Shown here piece by piece: positions 54,658-63,430 of a stretch of DNA of 64,000 nucleotides. The stretch is from contig CP051247.1 in NCBI GenBank assembly GCA_017795105.1, forward strand, positions 4,434,001 through 4,498,000, written 5' to 3'. Source of the stretch: Planctomycetaceae bacterium. GTDB lineage: Bacteria; Planctomycetota; Planctomycetia; Planctomycetales; Planctomycetaceae. A program made the translations under genes and the position numbers. A model generated the notes under the pieces. That model did no database searches and was not told where the DNA came from. It was given only the letters and a program-made list of their open reading frames with translations. Position 1 is the first letter of the stretch, and each line of letters opens with the position of its first letter.

Positions 54658-56652
54658 CTACAGCCAGAGCTGGATGCGGATGAAGTCCAGAGCATCGCCG
54701 AACAGCACGTAGCCGAGCGTCATGCGGCCGCAGTCGATTTTGGCTTTCACTTCCGCACCAATCCGCAACTCGGGAAGCTCCTCTTCGTTGATCGTCGCGA
54801 CGACCTGGACCACATTGCCCGCTTCCTGATTCACGGCTGTTCGGGTTGAGATCTTCTGGAGATGACCTTCGTAGGTCGTTTCCGGATCAGTCGCAAGGAC
54901 ATACTCGACGTCGAGCTTGGGATCACGCTCCTGCTGCGCACGCAGCATGTGCCCCATCCGCTTGTCTTTCACTTCCAGCTCCAGGTGCCAGTTACCGCGC
55001 GGATCCATCACTTCCATCAAAACATCGCCGCGACGGACCGGGCGGTTCTGCAGAAGCTGGTCGACCTGGAACGTCGCGATCACACCATCGATCGGCGAGA
55101 ACACCTTCAGCTTGGAAATCCGGTCCTGAAGAATCTCCAGCTCCTTCTTCAGGCTGTTGACTTCGATCTGCGTTTCGGCGATCTGTCCCTGCAGTCGGAC
55201 CGCTTCATCTTCACGGCCGGCCCGGGCCACTTCTTCCAGTTCGGCCTGCTGGGCACGAATCAGAAATGACTTCTCGCTGATCTCACCCTGCACACGCAGA
55301 AACTCCGATTGCAACTGCGGATTGGTCAGCTGGACGAGCAGGTCACCTTTCTTCACAGGCTCGCCACCGCGAACGAGCACTTCCTGAACCTCGGCGTCGA
55401 GCTGCGAAAAGACATCCCGTTGAACGACCGGCATCAGTCGTCCGTCGCCGGTGGCGCGGTACGGATACTTGATCAACATCAGCGCCAGCACCACGGCCAG
55501 CACCAGTCCGCTGATAACGAGCGTTTTGGCGAGTGTCTTACCACGCAGAGCGCGGAAACCACGACCGATCGTTCGCCACGCAGGCAGCAGGAAAATCTTC
55601 TCATGCTCGTCGGCGTTGTGAATCGCGGTCGCGATATGGTCCGACATCAACTCGGCAGCCGCCTGACGATCGGCGTCCCACTGGTTCGACGTCAGCAGTT
55701 CGACGACCATGGCCCCGATCAGCAGATCGGGCTTCTTCTTGTCCTGCGGACGGTCTTCGGCCTTATGCTCCCGATCCTTATGGACCAGCGGATAGATCGC
55801 GAGCATGCGGGCATTGGATTCTTCGAGATAGTCAGCCAGCTGCTTTTCGACCTGCGGAGCGAGTTCTTTCAGCTCCCCGGTATGAATGAACGGCTTGCCG
55901 GTCGCGTAAACCGTGCTCGTCAGCCGGTTCAGCTTCTGCATCAGGTTGGAACGTCGGTTGACCTTGTCCTGCCCACTCACGGCCATCATGCGGGTTTTAT
56001 GGCCCCACTTCATAGCGATCGCTACACGGTCGACGGCGAGCAGTTGGCGGGAATCGTTGGCGGCCGTGGAGGCGACCTGATGGGTATCGAGTCCGTTATG
56101 CAGATCGAGCAGGAACCGGTCCATCGACTCCCAGAAGTCTTTGGTGTTCACGGTCACCGGAGATGACATCTTGCCCGAGACATGCAGCGAAGCCAGACCG
56201 GCCAGATGTTCAGAAAACTGCAGCAGACCTTTCTGGGCGTCCTCGCTGACCTTCTCCGGGAAGAACAGCTGCATCACGGCGATGCACTGCTTGTTCTCGA
56301 AGACTGGCGAGCAGACAAACAAGTGCGGCGTCGGTCGAAGATCAGATTTCGCTCCGCCGGCTCCAATCGCCACCGACTGGGAGTTGTTGACTACTTCGGC
56401 CAGCAGCTTCATATTCTTCTGAGCGGTCTGCTGGTCGTTCATCGCTCCGGTCGAAGCGAGATTTTCTTCCGCCACGACATTCAGGCCGTTCTGCTGAACG
56501 CCCCAGACCGCAGCCGCCGGCGCACGGCACCCCTGAGTCACGTACTGCAGGAACTGCCGGAAAAACTCTTCCCGCGGCAAGTTCTGTCGAGCCAGTTTCT
56601 CGACGTTCTGCACACACAGGGCGATCCGTTCACTGGCAGTTGGTTCGTTCAT
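54658..56652 (-). CDS. GAF-GAF-membrane-HlyD fusion protein
   Basis: A 664-residue protein. Two GAF-like domains occupy about residues 25-170 (RQFLQYVTQGCRAPAAAVWG, HLFVCSPVFENKQCIAVMQL) and 190-365 (DRFLLDLHNGLDTHQVASTA, LLIGAMVVELLTSNQWDADR). A membrane helix follows at about 400-418 (LAKTLVISGLVLAVVLALML). The C-terminal part is a membrane-fusion protein: GRLMPVVQRDVFSQLDAEVQ, a biotinyl-lipoyl-like hairpin (VLVRGGEPVKKGDLLVQLTN), a coiled coil (about 455-525), and the barrel sandwich with FSPIDGVIATFQVDQLLQNR. It links intracellular sensing to an export apparatus; no transporter gene is adjacent. An unusual domain order, with cytoplasmic GAF N-terminal to the periplasmic adaptor. Confidence 0.82.
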   Translation of the reverse strand: MNEPTASERIALCVQNVEKLARQNLPREEFFRQFLQYVTQGCRAPAAAVWGVQQNGLNVVAEENLASTGAMNDQQTAQKNMKLLAEVVNNSQSVAIGAGGAKSDLRPTPHLFVCSPVFENKQCIAVMQLFFPEKVSEDAQKGLLQFSEHLAGLASLHVSGKMSSPVTVNTKDFWESMDRFLLDLHNGLDTHQVASTAANDSRQLLAVDRVAIAMKWGHKTRMMAVSGQDKVNRRSNLMQKLNRLTSTVYATGKPFIHTGELKELAPQVEKQLADYLEESNARMLAIYPLVHKDREHKAEDRPQDKKKPDLLIGAMVVELLTSNQWDADRQAAAELMSDHIATAIHNADEHEKIFLLPAWRTIGRGFRALRGKTLAKTLVISGLVLAVVLALMLIKYPYRATGDGRLMPVVQRDVFSQLDAEVQEVLVRGGEPVKKGDLLVQLTNPQLQSEFLRVQGEISEKSFLIRAQQAELEEVARAGREDEAVRLQGQIAETQIEVNSLKKELEILQDRISKLKVFSPIDGVIATFQVDQLLQNRPVRRGDVLMEVMDPRGNWHLELEVKDKRMGHMLRAQQERDPKLDVEYVLATDPETTYEGHLQKISTRTAVNQEAGNVVQVVATINEEELPELRIGAEVKAKIDCGRMTLGYVLFGDALDFIRIQLWL

Positions 56653-56833
56653 CAGTCGCTGTTACTCGGTAGAAGCTGGTTGTCCTGGCGATAAGTCCCG
56701 CGAGCCTGCGCGATCGAATCGACCTTGTTCTGTCGTCAATCGTCGGCTCCGATTCCACTCGGTGTCCCGCTGGCTCGGCCAGAGCACGAGCACTCACGGC
56801 TCGATCAGCGCGCAATCCGGGCTTACGGTGACA

Positions 56834-56864
56834 CACGTATCTTATGTTTAGCATCGGCCGTCAA
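56834..56864 (-). promoter_or_regulatory. Weak candidate promoter of the GAF-HlyD gene
   Basis: On the minus strand TTGACG (56864-56859) is close to the -35 consensus; the -10 is unclear (TAAGAT at a short 14-base spacing, or GATACG at 17). Otherwise the 319-base gap 56653-56971 has no feature that I can support. Confidence 0.3.
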
Positions 56865-56971
56865 GTTCGTCCGCCTGTGTCTGGTCCGGATTCATCGCGA
56901 GGAAACGCGAATTTCGCGAGGGAACCTGCCAGTTCTGGCGGTTGATCGGTCTGTTCGCCGTTCCAGAGATT

Positions 56972-59410
56972 CTACCGGGCCGGCGACTTGTCCGATTCTC
57001 CGAACTCTTCGAGGATCCCGTCGAGGTAAGTTTTCCGTTCCGGATCCAGCTCTTCGTATCCCTCGCTGCTCAGCGGCTGCCCCATTGTCTGACGCATCCG
57101 ATTATGCATCAGATAACGTCCGTCATCTGTTGTCATGTGGATTGCATCGCGATACAGCTCGTCAATTGATTTGAACGGAGCATCACCCGCTTTAATATCG
57201 GCCTGAACCTTTCGGACCAGGTTCATGGCCCACGTGCAGCGAAATTCCCGCTCGGGAAACTCGTTCCGCAGCCGCTCGAGCAATGCGTTGAAGTAGACGT
57301 CGGTATGCGTGAACTCGGGATTCTTCGGCTCAATCCCCGCGGTCAACTCGGCATGACGTGGCCAGCCGGTGTGCAGAAGCACGACCGCCTTCGGCTGCAT
57401 CTCGAGCCACATCGAAATCACGGCGAGATCTTCCTCCAGAGTGGACCCGTAGTGGATCTGGAACGAAATCAGATCGTACTGAGCCGACCGCAACGCACGC
57501 GGCCAGATGCGGGAGGTCGAAACACACGGGTCGGAGGGATTGTCCCGGATGTACTGCAGATTCTTCCCACAGTCGACATGCCATTCGACGCCCTCATCGA
57601 GCCGGGAGGGAACCGTGTCCCACGTCAGCGAGTTCCCAATCAGATAGATCCGCTGCTGTTCCTCCAGAACAGTATTGTTCCGCACGGTTATATTCTTCTC
57701 TGGCGTGTTATTGAAACGCACGGGCGGAGTTTCCGCCGTGGCCAGTTCCCAGCTGTTGTTCTCCGCAAGATTCTCTCCCGCCTTATGGAATCGCAATGGC
57801 GAGCGATCGATACGGCGAATCGTGTTTTCACGAATCGTGAAACCACTCGAACCTTCGTCGAGGAACATTCCGTTCGACTCGGCTCTTCCCGCGTTGAGCG
57901 GAACATCGGTGATGATGTTCTTTTCGATAACACTGCCCGGCTGATAGCCGAGCGTGTAAATGCCGCCGCCATCGCTCAGTGTCTGCATCACGTACTGAAT
58001 GCGATTGCCGGAAATCAGGTTCTTCCCGGCCGGACTTGGCGAAGGATTCCAGATCCACCCCAGCGAAATGCCCGTGTAGGGGCAGTCGTGAATGTTGTTG
58101 TTCGTGATCCTGAGTTCGTTATTCAGCGGAGCCCAGATGCCGACCGCCCCCGGCAGCACGCGACCACAAAGGCTGATTTCGCATTGATCGATCGTGTTCC
58201 GACTCGGCACCTGATCGGGAGCCGCCTGATACCAGCTGCGATTCTCAATCCGCCGCGCGTTGTCCTCCCCCATATTGATGCCGTTGCCACCGACACTGGT
58301 GACGACGCACCGCTGCACGACACAGTCACTGACCCGGCTGCTCAACCAGAGTGCAGTCGTTCCCATGTTCTCGAACCGGCAGCCGAGGAAGCGGCAGCGT
58401 TTCGCATTTTCCAGCGTCACCCCGGCTGGCAGCATCGGACGGTTGCCAGTCGTTCGCTTCCCGCTGGCGTCGCGCGGTTCGTGCATCGTCGCCTGTGCTC
58501 CTGCCAGTCCCCCGGCCGGCATCGGAAACGCCGTCTCCGTGAACGTAATTCCGGAAACGACCAGACCGCGAACTGGCGAATCGCCATCGCCTGCGGCGGA
58601 AAGAATCGTCGTCAATCGTGGAAGCACGACCGCCGGGGCTTTGTCTTCGCTTCCGCTGAGCAGCACGATCTCGCGGGCTTCGTTGTCGACGTACCATTCG
58701 CCGGCGACATCCGCGAACTGCGCATGTCCTTCGAGGTAATAACGGGGCTGTTTCTCGAAATGATCGATTGCATAATGCGGAGCCGAACAGCCAATTGGGC
58801 CGACGGTCTTGAGCACTCGCGATGAACCATCAAAGCTCGCCACCGGCAGCCGACTGCTCGACCAGTCGTGCATCAGAATCAGATCGCAACCCGAGCCAGG
58901 CAGGCCTTTAGACGGAACATCATCCGCATTAACAGAGAAGCCGCTCCGGCGATCTTCAAGCGCCTTCTCAATCCGGAAGTACCCTTCGTTGGGATAGCGA
59001 GCCGGGCTTCGAAGCTCCTCGTCAATCACGATCACCCGAGGCTGCACTTCGCTCTGCCAGTCCTCAGGCAACGCGTACCGCCAGCGACCCTGGTCATCTT
59101 TGCCTTTTGATGTCAGCGAAACTCCCCCGGAAAAGACCGCCTCCCGGGCTTCCTTCGCTTTCAACGTTAAACCGTCGGCAACGAGTTCTGGATCGAGCTT
59201 CAATGGTTCCAAAAACTCGTAGCGACCGGAGGGCAATGCAATCTCAACCGGAGTGGAGAATCCCTGCTTGCGGGCTTCGCGGAGATCATCAAGCGATTGT
59301 CGCAGTGCGGCGACGTTGGGCTGCTGGACCTGAAATTCAGTCGGCTGTTCTTTCTGTGCGAACACAGCGGTGGAACAGAGGAGAATGCAGCAGAACAGCA
59401 GTTGTCGCAT
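56972..59410 (-). CDS. Secreted parallel beta-helix protein with C-terminal SGNH hydrolase-like domain
   Basis: An 812-residue protein with signal peptide MRQLLFCCILLCSTAVFA. Residues about 45-580 form a right-handed beta-helix of the pectate-lyase/GH141 type: ARYPNEGYFRIEKALEDRRS, GLVVSGITFTETAFPMPAGG, CRFLGCRFENMGTTALWLSS and NLISGNRIQYVMQTLSDGGG are typical coils with stacked N/G turns. Residues about 588-800 resemble an SGNH/GDSL hydrolase: IYLIGNSLTWDTVPS (block I with the Ser), YDLISFQIHYGSTLEEDL, and RDAIHMTTD with Asp755/His758-like DxxH (block V). The pair suggests a polysaccharide lyase or glycosidase combined with a deacetylating esterase. Start ATG 59410. Confidence 0.78.
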   Translation of the reverse strand: MRQLLFCCILLCSTAVFAQKEQPTEFQVQQPNVAALRQSLDDLREARKQGFSTPVEIALPSGRYEFLEPLKLDPELVADGLTLKAKEAREAVFSGGVSLTSKGKDDQGRWRYALPEDWQSEVQPRVIVIDEELRSPARYPNEGYFRIEKALEDRRSGFSVNADDVPSKGLPGSGCDLILMHDWSSSRLPVASFDGSSRVLKTVGPIGCSAPHYAIDHFEKQPRYYLEGHAQFADVAGEWYVDNEAREIVLLSGSEDKAPAVVLPRLTTILSAAGDGDSPVRGLVVSGITFTETAFPMPAGGLAGAQATMHEPRDASGKRTTGNRPMLPAGVTLENAKRCRFLGCRFENMGTTALWLSSRVSDCVVQRCVVTSVGGNGINMGEDNARRIENRSWYQAAPDQVPSRNTIDQCEISLCGRVLPGAVGIWAPLNNELRITNNNIHDCPYTGISLGWIWNPSPSPAGKNLISGNRIQYVMQTLSDGGGIYTLGYQPGSVIEKNIITDVPLNAGRAESNGMFLDEGSSGFTIRENTIRRIDRSPLRFHKAGENLAENNSWELATAETPPVRFNNTPEKNITVRNNTVLEEQQRIYLIGNSLTWDTVPSRLDEGVEWHVDCGKNLQYIRDNPSDPCVSTSRIWPRALRSAQYDLISFQIHYGSTLEEDLAVISMWLEMQPKAVVLLHTGWPRHAELTAGIEPKNPEFTHTDVYFNALLERLRNEFPEREFRCTWAMNLVRKVQADIKAGDAPFKSIDELYRDAIHMTTDDGRYLMHNRMRQTMGQPLSSEGYEELDPERKTYLDGILEEFGESDKSPAR

Positions 59411-59499
59411 GGGGTCGATCCTTCCGGTTAAAACAAAAACGTCAGGAGTCTCCAGCCGGAAACTCCTGACGTGATCTTCGCAGATTCAGAATCGTGATG

Positions 59500-61149
59500 C
59501 TACTTCTCGTGAGCAGGAATCACTTCGTCGTTCTCGTCGATCTCTTCGGCATGCGTTCCCGCCAGGTGGACCGTCTTGTAGCCGCCGATCGCCTTGAAGT
59601 AGAAGAACAGACAGAGGTAGATCACCGCCATCGTGCCCGGAATAAACGAGTCGGCAACGAGCGTCTTCCGGTCTCCGGTGATGCCTGCTTCCGCCACGGC
59701 TTCCAGCAATTCTTTGTCGCTCTCGGTCCGTTCCTCGGGCGGGATCTCGGAGTAGGCTTTCACCTTGTCACCATCGATGCCGTACGTCTGAAGCGTGAGG
59801 AACTTGCTGGGCTCTTCAGCTTTGAGTTTCTCGTAGATCTCAGGATGGCTTTCCTGAAGCGCTTCAGCGGCGTAATGGTCTTTCGAATAACCAAGCCCCG
59901 CGGATCCAATCAGTCCGGCTGACATCATACCAATTCCACCCATGACGCTGATCGCGATTGCACCAGTCCGGGGGAAACGGTCGCTGACGACAGCCAGCAT
60001 TGTTGGCCAGAAGAAGGTCTTACCCACGGCATAAACGCCCAGGGCGAGCAGAGCCCCCTCGAACGATTGAATGCCACTTGCCAGATTCAAACCGACACAT
60101 CCGAGAATCGAGCAGACCAGCAGAATTCCAATTGGAGAAAGCCCGATCTTCCGTTCAATGAAGTCGGCACAGAACCGCAGCAGGAACATGATCGTCGAGG
60201 TGTAGACGAACAGGGCCTTTCCTTCTCCCGAAGTCAGAATGTTTCCGGTGATATTCTGAATCCAACCGTCGGTTCCCAGTTCCACGGCGCCGACCAGTGC
60301 ATGTGTCACGAACAAGACAAACAGCAGCCAGGAACCGATCGAGAATCGCGTAATCACCGCGACAGCAATCAGCAGGATACCACCAATTCCGTAGCCGAGA
60401 TTTCGGGCAAGTTCGTCGCTGAGGTTGAACGATCCGAACACACCGGCGAAGAACAGCGACAGCAGGAAGCAGGCGACTGCACCGCCCAGGATGCCGACAT
60501 CGCGGAACATTTCACCGAAGCTGAGGCCTTTCTCGGAAGCTTCCGATCTGGGGAAAGACTGTCCGAGGAACATCAGGCCGTATATCGCGGTCGGAATCAG
60601 GAAGAGGGCGAGCTGATACTTCCAGGAGATGTTGTACATATCGTCCAGTACCCAGCCGAGGGCACTTCCGAGCACAAGACCTGCCGGCCAACTCGCGTGG
60701 AGAATATTGAGAAAGTGAGTCCGTTTGGTTGGGAACAGCGTCGCGACCAGCGGGTTGGCAACCGCTTCCAGAGTTCCATTCGCGACCGCGAACAGGAAGG
60801 TACCCCAGTAGAGGTAGGCAAACACCGTCGCCTTGTCCATGCCCGTACTTGGCATCAATGCCACGAGTGCAGAGGCGATATGAAACAGGAAAGCTGCGAT
60901 GACCAGCTTGCCGTAACCGATCTTGTCGACAACGACTCCGCCGATGAAGATCCCGAAGCAGAAGCCGGTGAGTCCTGCTCCTCCGATGGCTCCCAGTTCG
61001 GTAAAGCTGAAGCCGAACTCGTCTCGCCAGTTGTCCAGAATCCCGCCGCGAATGGCGAAGCCGACCCCGGCTGCCAGAATCGCCGTAAAACCGGCCCACA
61101 ACAGGCGATACGCGTTGGGCGCGATCACCTGGGTTTCGTTGGTGTTCAT
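59500..61149 (-). CDS. Major facilitator superfamily transporter (sugar/nucleoside symporter-like)
   Basis: A 549-residue protein with twelve hydrophobic segments and an insert of about 100 soluble residues in its last third (SKDHYAAEALQESHPEIYEK, PPEERTESDKELLEAVAEAG) between helices 11 and 12. Typical MFS elements are the GYGKLVIAAFLFHIASALVA loop and the later FRTGAIAISVMGGIG helix. It resembles FucP/NupG-type proton symporters. ATG 61149 has GGAGAG seven bases upstream. A promoter and probable operator lie just upstream (61272-61340). Substrate unknown. Confidence 0.87.
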   Translation of the reverse strand: MNTNETQVIAPNAYRLLWAGFTAILAAGVGFAIRGGILDNWRDEFGFSFTELGAIGGAGLTGFCFGIFIGGVVVDKIGYGKLVIAAFLFHIASALVALMPSTGMDKATVFAYLYWGTFLFAVANGTLEAVANPLVATLFPTKRTHFLNILHASWPAGLVLGSALGWVLDDMYNISWKYQLALFLIPTAIYGLMFLGQSFPRSEASEKGLSFGEMFRDVGILGGAVACFLLSLFFAGVFGSFNLSDELARNLGYGIGGILLIAVAVITRFSIGSWLLFVLFVTHALVGAVELGTDGWIQNITGNILTSGEGKALFVYTSTIMFLLRFCADFIERKIGLSPIGILLVCSILGCVGLNLASGIQSFEGALLALGVYAVGKTFFWPTMLAVVSDRFPRTGAIAISVMGGIGMMSAGLIGSAGLGYSKDHYAAEALQESHPEIYEKLKAEEPSKFLTLQTYGIDGDKVKAYSEIPPEERTESDKELLEAVAEAGITGDRKTLVADSFIPGTMAVIYLCLFFYFKAIGGYKTVHLAGTHAEEIDENDEVIPAHEK

Positions 61150-61271
61150 ACGCAATCTCTCCAAAACTCGACGCCTCGATGAGGCGATCACGGAAAAACA
61201 AATGGTGTCAAAGCGGATGGAGACGCGGCGGAAAGCCGAGTGTCATCTGCACCGAACGGGCAATCGCAGAA

Positions 61272-61340
61272 TTGCTTCGACTTTTTGACATCGAAGCATG
61301 TTTATCGAAGCATGCTACTTGTGCCGCAGACCATTTTCAA
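61272..61340 (-). promoter_or_regulatory. Promoter and repeated operator-like sites of the MFS transporter gene
   Basis: On the minus strand, TTGAAA (61340-61335) and TAGCAT (61317-61312) are 17 bases apart. Overlapping the -10 and start region are two direct copies of CATGCTTCGAT (61314-61304 and 61300-61290), 14 bases apart, and one inverted copy (TTGCTTCGA on the plus strand at 61272-61280). A perfect -35 TTGACA (61285-61290, plus strand) lies in the same region and could serve rph. The rest of the 326-base gap is unremarkable. Confidence 0.55.
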
Positions 61341-61475
61341 CGCAAGGCCCTGAGAGCAAACGGCTTCGGCTCGACCATTTCCGCCGGCCTTTCATTCCGG
61401 CACCGCGATCTGTAAAAAAGGAAGTCAATACGTCAAACTTCCGATTTGCAGCTCCAGTCCTTTCAGGATCTCCTC

Positions 61476-62228
61476 ATGCGTCACGATGGCCGCACCCCCG
61501 ATCAGCTCCGCCCGCTCGAAATCCGTCGCGGCTTCACCGGTTCCAGCCCCGGTTCGGTCTACATCAAAGCCGGCCGGACCACGCTGCTGTGCACTGCCAG
61601 TGTCGATCTCGAAGTGCCTCCCTGGAAGAAGCGGGACGAGAATCCGACGGGCTGGGTGACCGCCGAGTACAACATGCTTCCGGGCAGCACGAGTCCGAGA
61701 AAGCGACGCGAACGGAACAAGGTCGATGGCCGTTCCACTGAGATTCAGCGGCTCATCGGTCGCAGTCTCCGTTCCGTGGTCGATTTTCAGGCCCTTGGCC
61801 CGCGGACGATCACGATTGACTGTGACGTGCTCGAAGCCGACGGCGGCACCCGCACTCTGGCCATCACCGGGGGATTCATCGCTCTGGTCGACGCCGTGAA
61901 CTGGCTTTGTGAACAGGAGCCGGACTGCCAGGCGAATAAGATTCTCGTCGACAGCGTCGCCGCGGTCAGCGTCGGGATCTACAAAGGCGACGTCCTGCTC
62001 GATCTGAACTACGTCGAAGACAGCTCCGCCGAGGTCGATCTCAACGTCGTGATGACCGGTTCAGGCGAGTACGTTGAGATCCAGGGCACGGCCGAGCAGC
62101 GGACATTCTCTCACGATCAGCTGCTCAAACAACTCGAAGTTGCCGGGAAGGGCATTGTAGATTTAACAAGCAAACAGCGGGAAAATCTGGGCGAAAACTG
62201 GCCTCTGGACGGAAAACACTCAAGCTGA
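61476..62228 (+). CDS. rph: Ribonuclease PH
   Basis: This 250-residue phosphorolytic exonuclease trims the 3' ends of tRNA precursors. Motifs are complete: MRHDGRTPDQLRPLEIRRGF, GSVYIKAGRTTLLCTASVDL, ENPTGWVTAEYNMLPGSTSP, the EIQRLIGRSLRSVVDFQALG arginine-rich segment, ITIDCDVLEADGGTRTLAIT (acidic metal site and phosphate loop) and NVVMTGSGEYVEIQGTAEQR. The start ATG 61476 follows AGGA; a frame from 61446 is longer than the family. Length is normal. Confidence 0.96.
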   Translation: MRHDGRTPDQLRPLEIRRGFTGSSPGSVYIKAGRTTLLCTASVDLEVPPWKKRDENPTGWVTAEYNMLPGSTSPRKRRERNKVDGRSTEIQRLIGRSLRSVVDFQALGPRTITIDCDVLEADGGTRTLAITGGFIALVDAVNWLCEQEPDCQANKILVDSVAAVSVGIYKGDVLLDLNYVEDSSAEVDLNVVMTGSGEYVEIQGTAEQRTFSHDQLLKQLEVAGKGIVDLTSKQRENLGENWPLDGKHSS

Positions 62229-62342
62229 TACAACCTGCGGCCGACAGCGCCGGATCTCCCGGCGCTCGTTCCCGTCCCGGACCATTCGGTCTGAAGAGAA
62301 TCCTCTCGCCCCCTTCACGCCATCGCCAGAACGGAGTCTGTC

Positions 62343-63350
62343 ATGCGTGCCGCGATTTTCCTGCTCGCGTTTACTCTGAGCTTCGGACTAACCAGCCCCG
62401 TGCTCACCTCGGCTGCCATCGAAGCAGTCAAAGGAAAAGAATACAGCCTGACCACGAAGCATGGTCCTTGGATGGTCATGGTCGCCGTGTTCAGCGAACC
62501 TCCCGCCGAACTCAAAGGCGATGGCATCGGCCCGGAAGAAGCCGCCTCGGAGCTCGTTTACGAACTTCGCCAGAAAGGCATCCCGGCCTACACCTATCGC
62601 CGTGATCAGAAGTTTGAGTCGATTCAGACGACCAACCGTCTGAACCAGAACGAAACGCGGCAGTACAAGCTCGACAGTGAAATCTGCGTGCTCGCCGGGA
62701 ACTACAGCAGCGTCGAAGGGGAAGACTCCCTCGGCAAGCGGACTCTCGACTGGCTCAAACGCTACAAGCCGAAATGTCTGGAGCAGGGCGGAATCTACAA
62801 GCCGACTCCCGGCCAGCCCGGTCCGCTGAGTGGAGCCTTTCTGACCGTCAATCCGATGCTCGATCCAGCTGAGGTGAAGCGCCGTCAGCGTGATCCGCAG
62901 ATCATCCGCTACAATTCGCACTGCGAATTCTCGCTGCTCGACAACCCCGGCAAGTACACCGTCGTCGTGGCCTCGTTCTATGGGAACTCGACCACGCAGG
63001 TGGGCGATGATGCGCCCGACGAAAACAAGCTCGGAGGCGGTGGTCTCGACCTGGCCGGCGATCAGGCCTGGCAGGTGATGCGAGCCCTGCGGGAACGCGG
63101 CCTCGAATCGTACGTGTTCCACGATCGCCGCAAATCGATCGTGACCGTCGGGGCCTTCAATAACCCTGATGATCCCGGCGTGCAGACGATCCTGAAGAAA
63201 TTCTCGGCCAACTGGAAGTACGACCCCGCAACCGGTCAGAATCAGATTCTGGCTCAGTCGCTGCCTCTTCCCAGCCAGAACGGCCAGTGGCTTTGCACCT
63301 TCGATCCGAAGCCACAGATCATGGAAGTGCCTTATAAGAACCACGACTGA
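62343..63350 (+). CDS. Secreted protein with two SPOR-like repeats
   Basis: A 335-residue protein with a signal peptide (MRAAIFLLAFTLSFGLTSPV). Two similar blocks follow: WMVMVAVFSEPP...AASELVYELRQKGIPAYTYR (about residues 43-85) and YTVVVASFYGN...AWQVMRALRERGLESYVFHD (about 205-255). Both have the beta-alpha-beta pattern of SPOR domains, which bind denuded peptidoglycan, with V-x-A-x-F and a later L-x-x-x-G-x-x-x-Y. The link to SPOR is by eye and tentative. It follows rph by about 115 bases and ends before a hairpin. Function unknown. Confidence 0.7.
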   Translation: MRAAIFLLAFTLSFGLTSPVLTSAAIEAVKGKEYSLTTKHGPWMVMVAVFSEPPAELKGDGIGPEEAASELVYELRQKGIPAYTYRRDQKFESIQTTNRLNQNETRQYKLDSEICVLAGNYSSVEGEDSLGKRTLDWLKRYKPKCLEQGGIYKPTPGQPGPLSGAFLTVNPMLDPAEVKRRQRDPQIIRYNSHCEFSLLDNPGKYTVVVASFYGNSTTQVGDDAPDENKLGGGGLDLAGDQAWQVMRALRERGLESYVFHDRRKSIVTVGAFNNPDDPGVQTILKKFSANWKYDPATGQNQILAQSLPLPSQNGQWLCTFDPKPQIMEVPYKNHD

Positions 63351-63374
63351 TCCGACTTCCGAACCGTTGAAAGC

Positions 63375-63405
63375 AAAAGGCCGGTGTCTCAGACGCCGGC
63401 CTTTC
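63375..63405 (+). terminator. Terminator after the SPOR-like gene
   Basis: AAAAGGCCGG-TGTCTCAGACG-CCGGCCTTT with an inner GTC/GAC extension and flanking A and T runs; it also serves the convergent lipoprotein gene. Confidence 0.75.
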
Positions 63406-63430
63406 TGCGTTTATTCAATTGAAGTCGAAA

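Noticed and set aside
57305..58825. A 506-codon open frame on the plus strand inside the beta-helix/SGNH gene
   Set aside because: It is antisense to a protein with signal peptide and coherent domains; its translation is Arg/His-rich without motifs.
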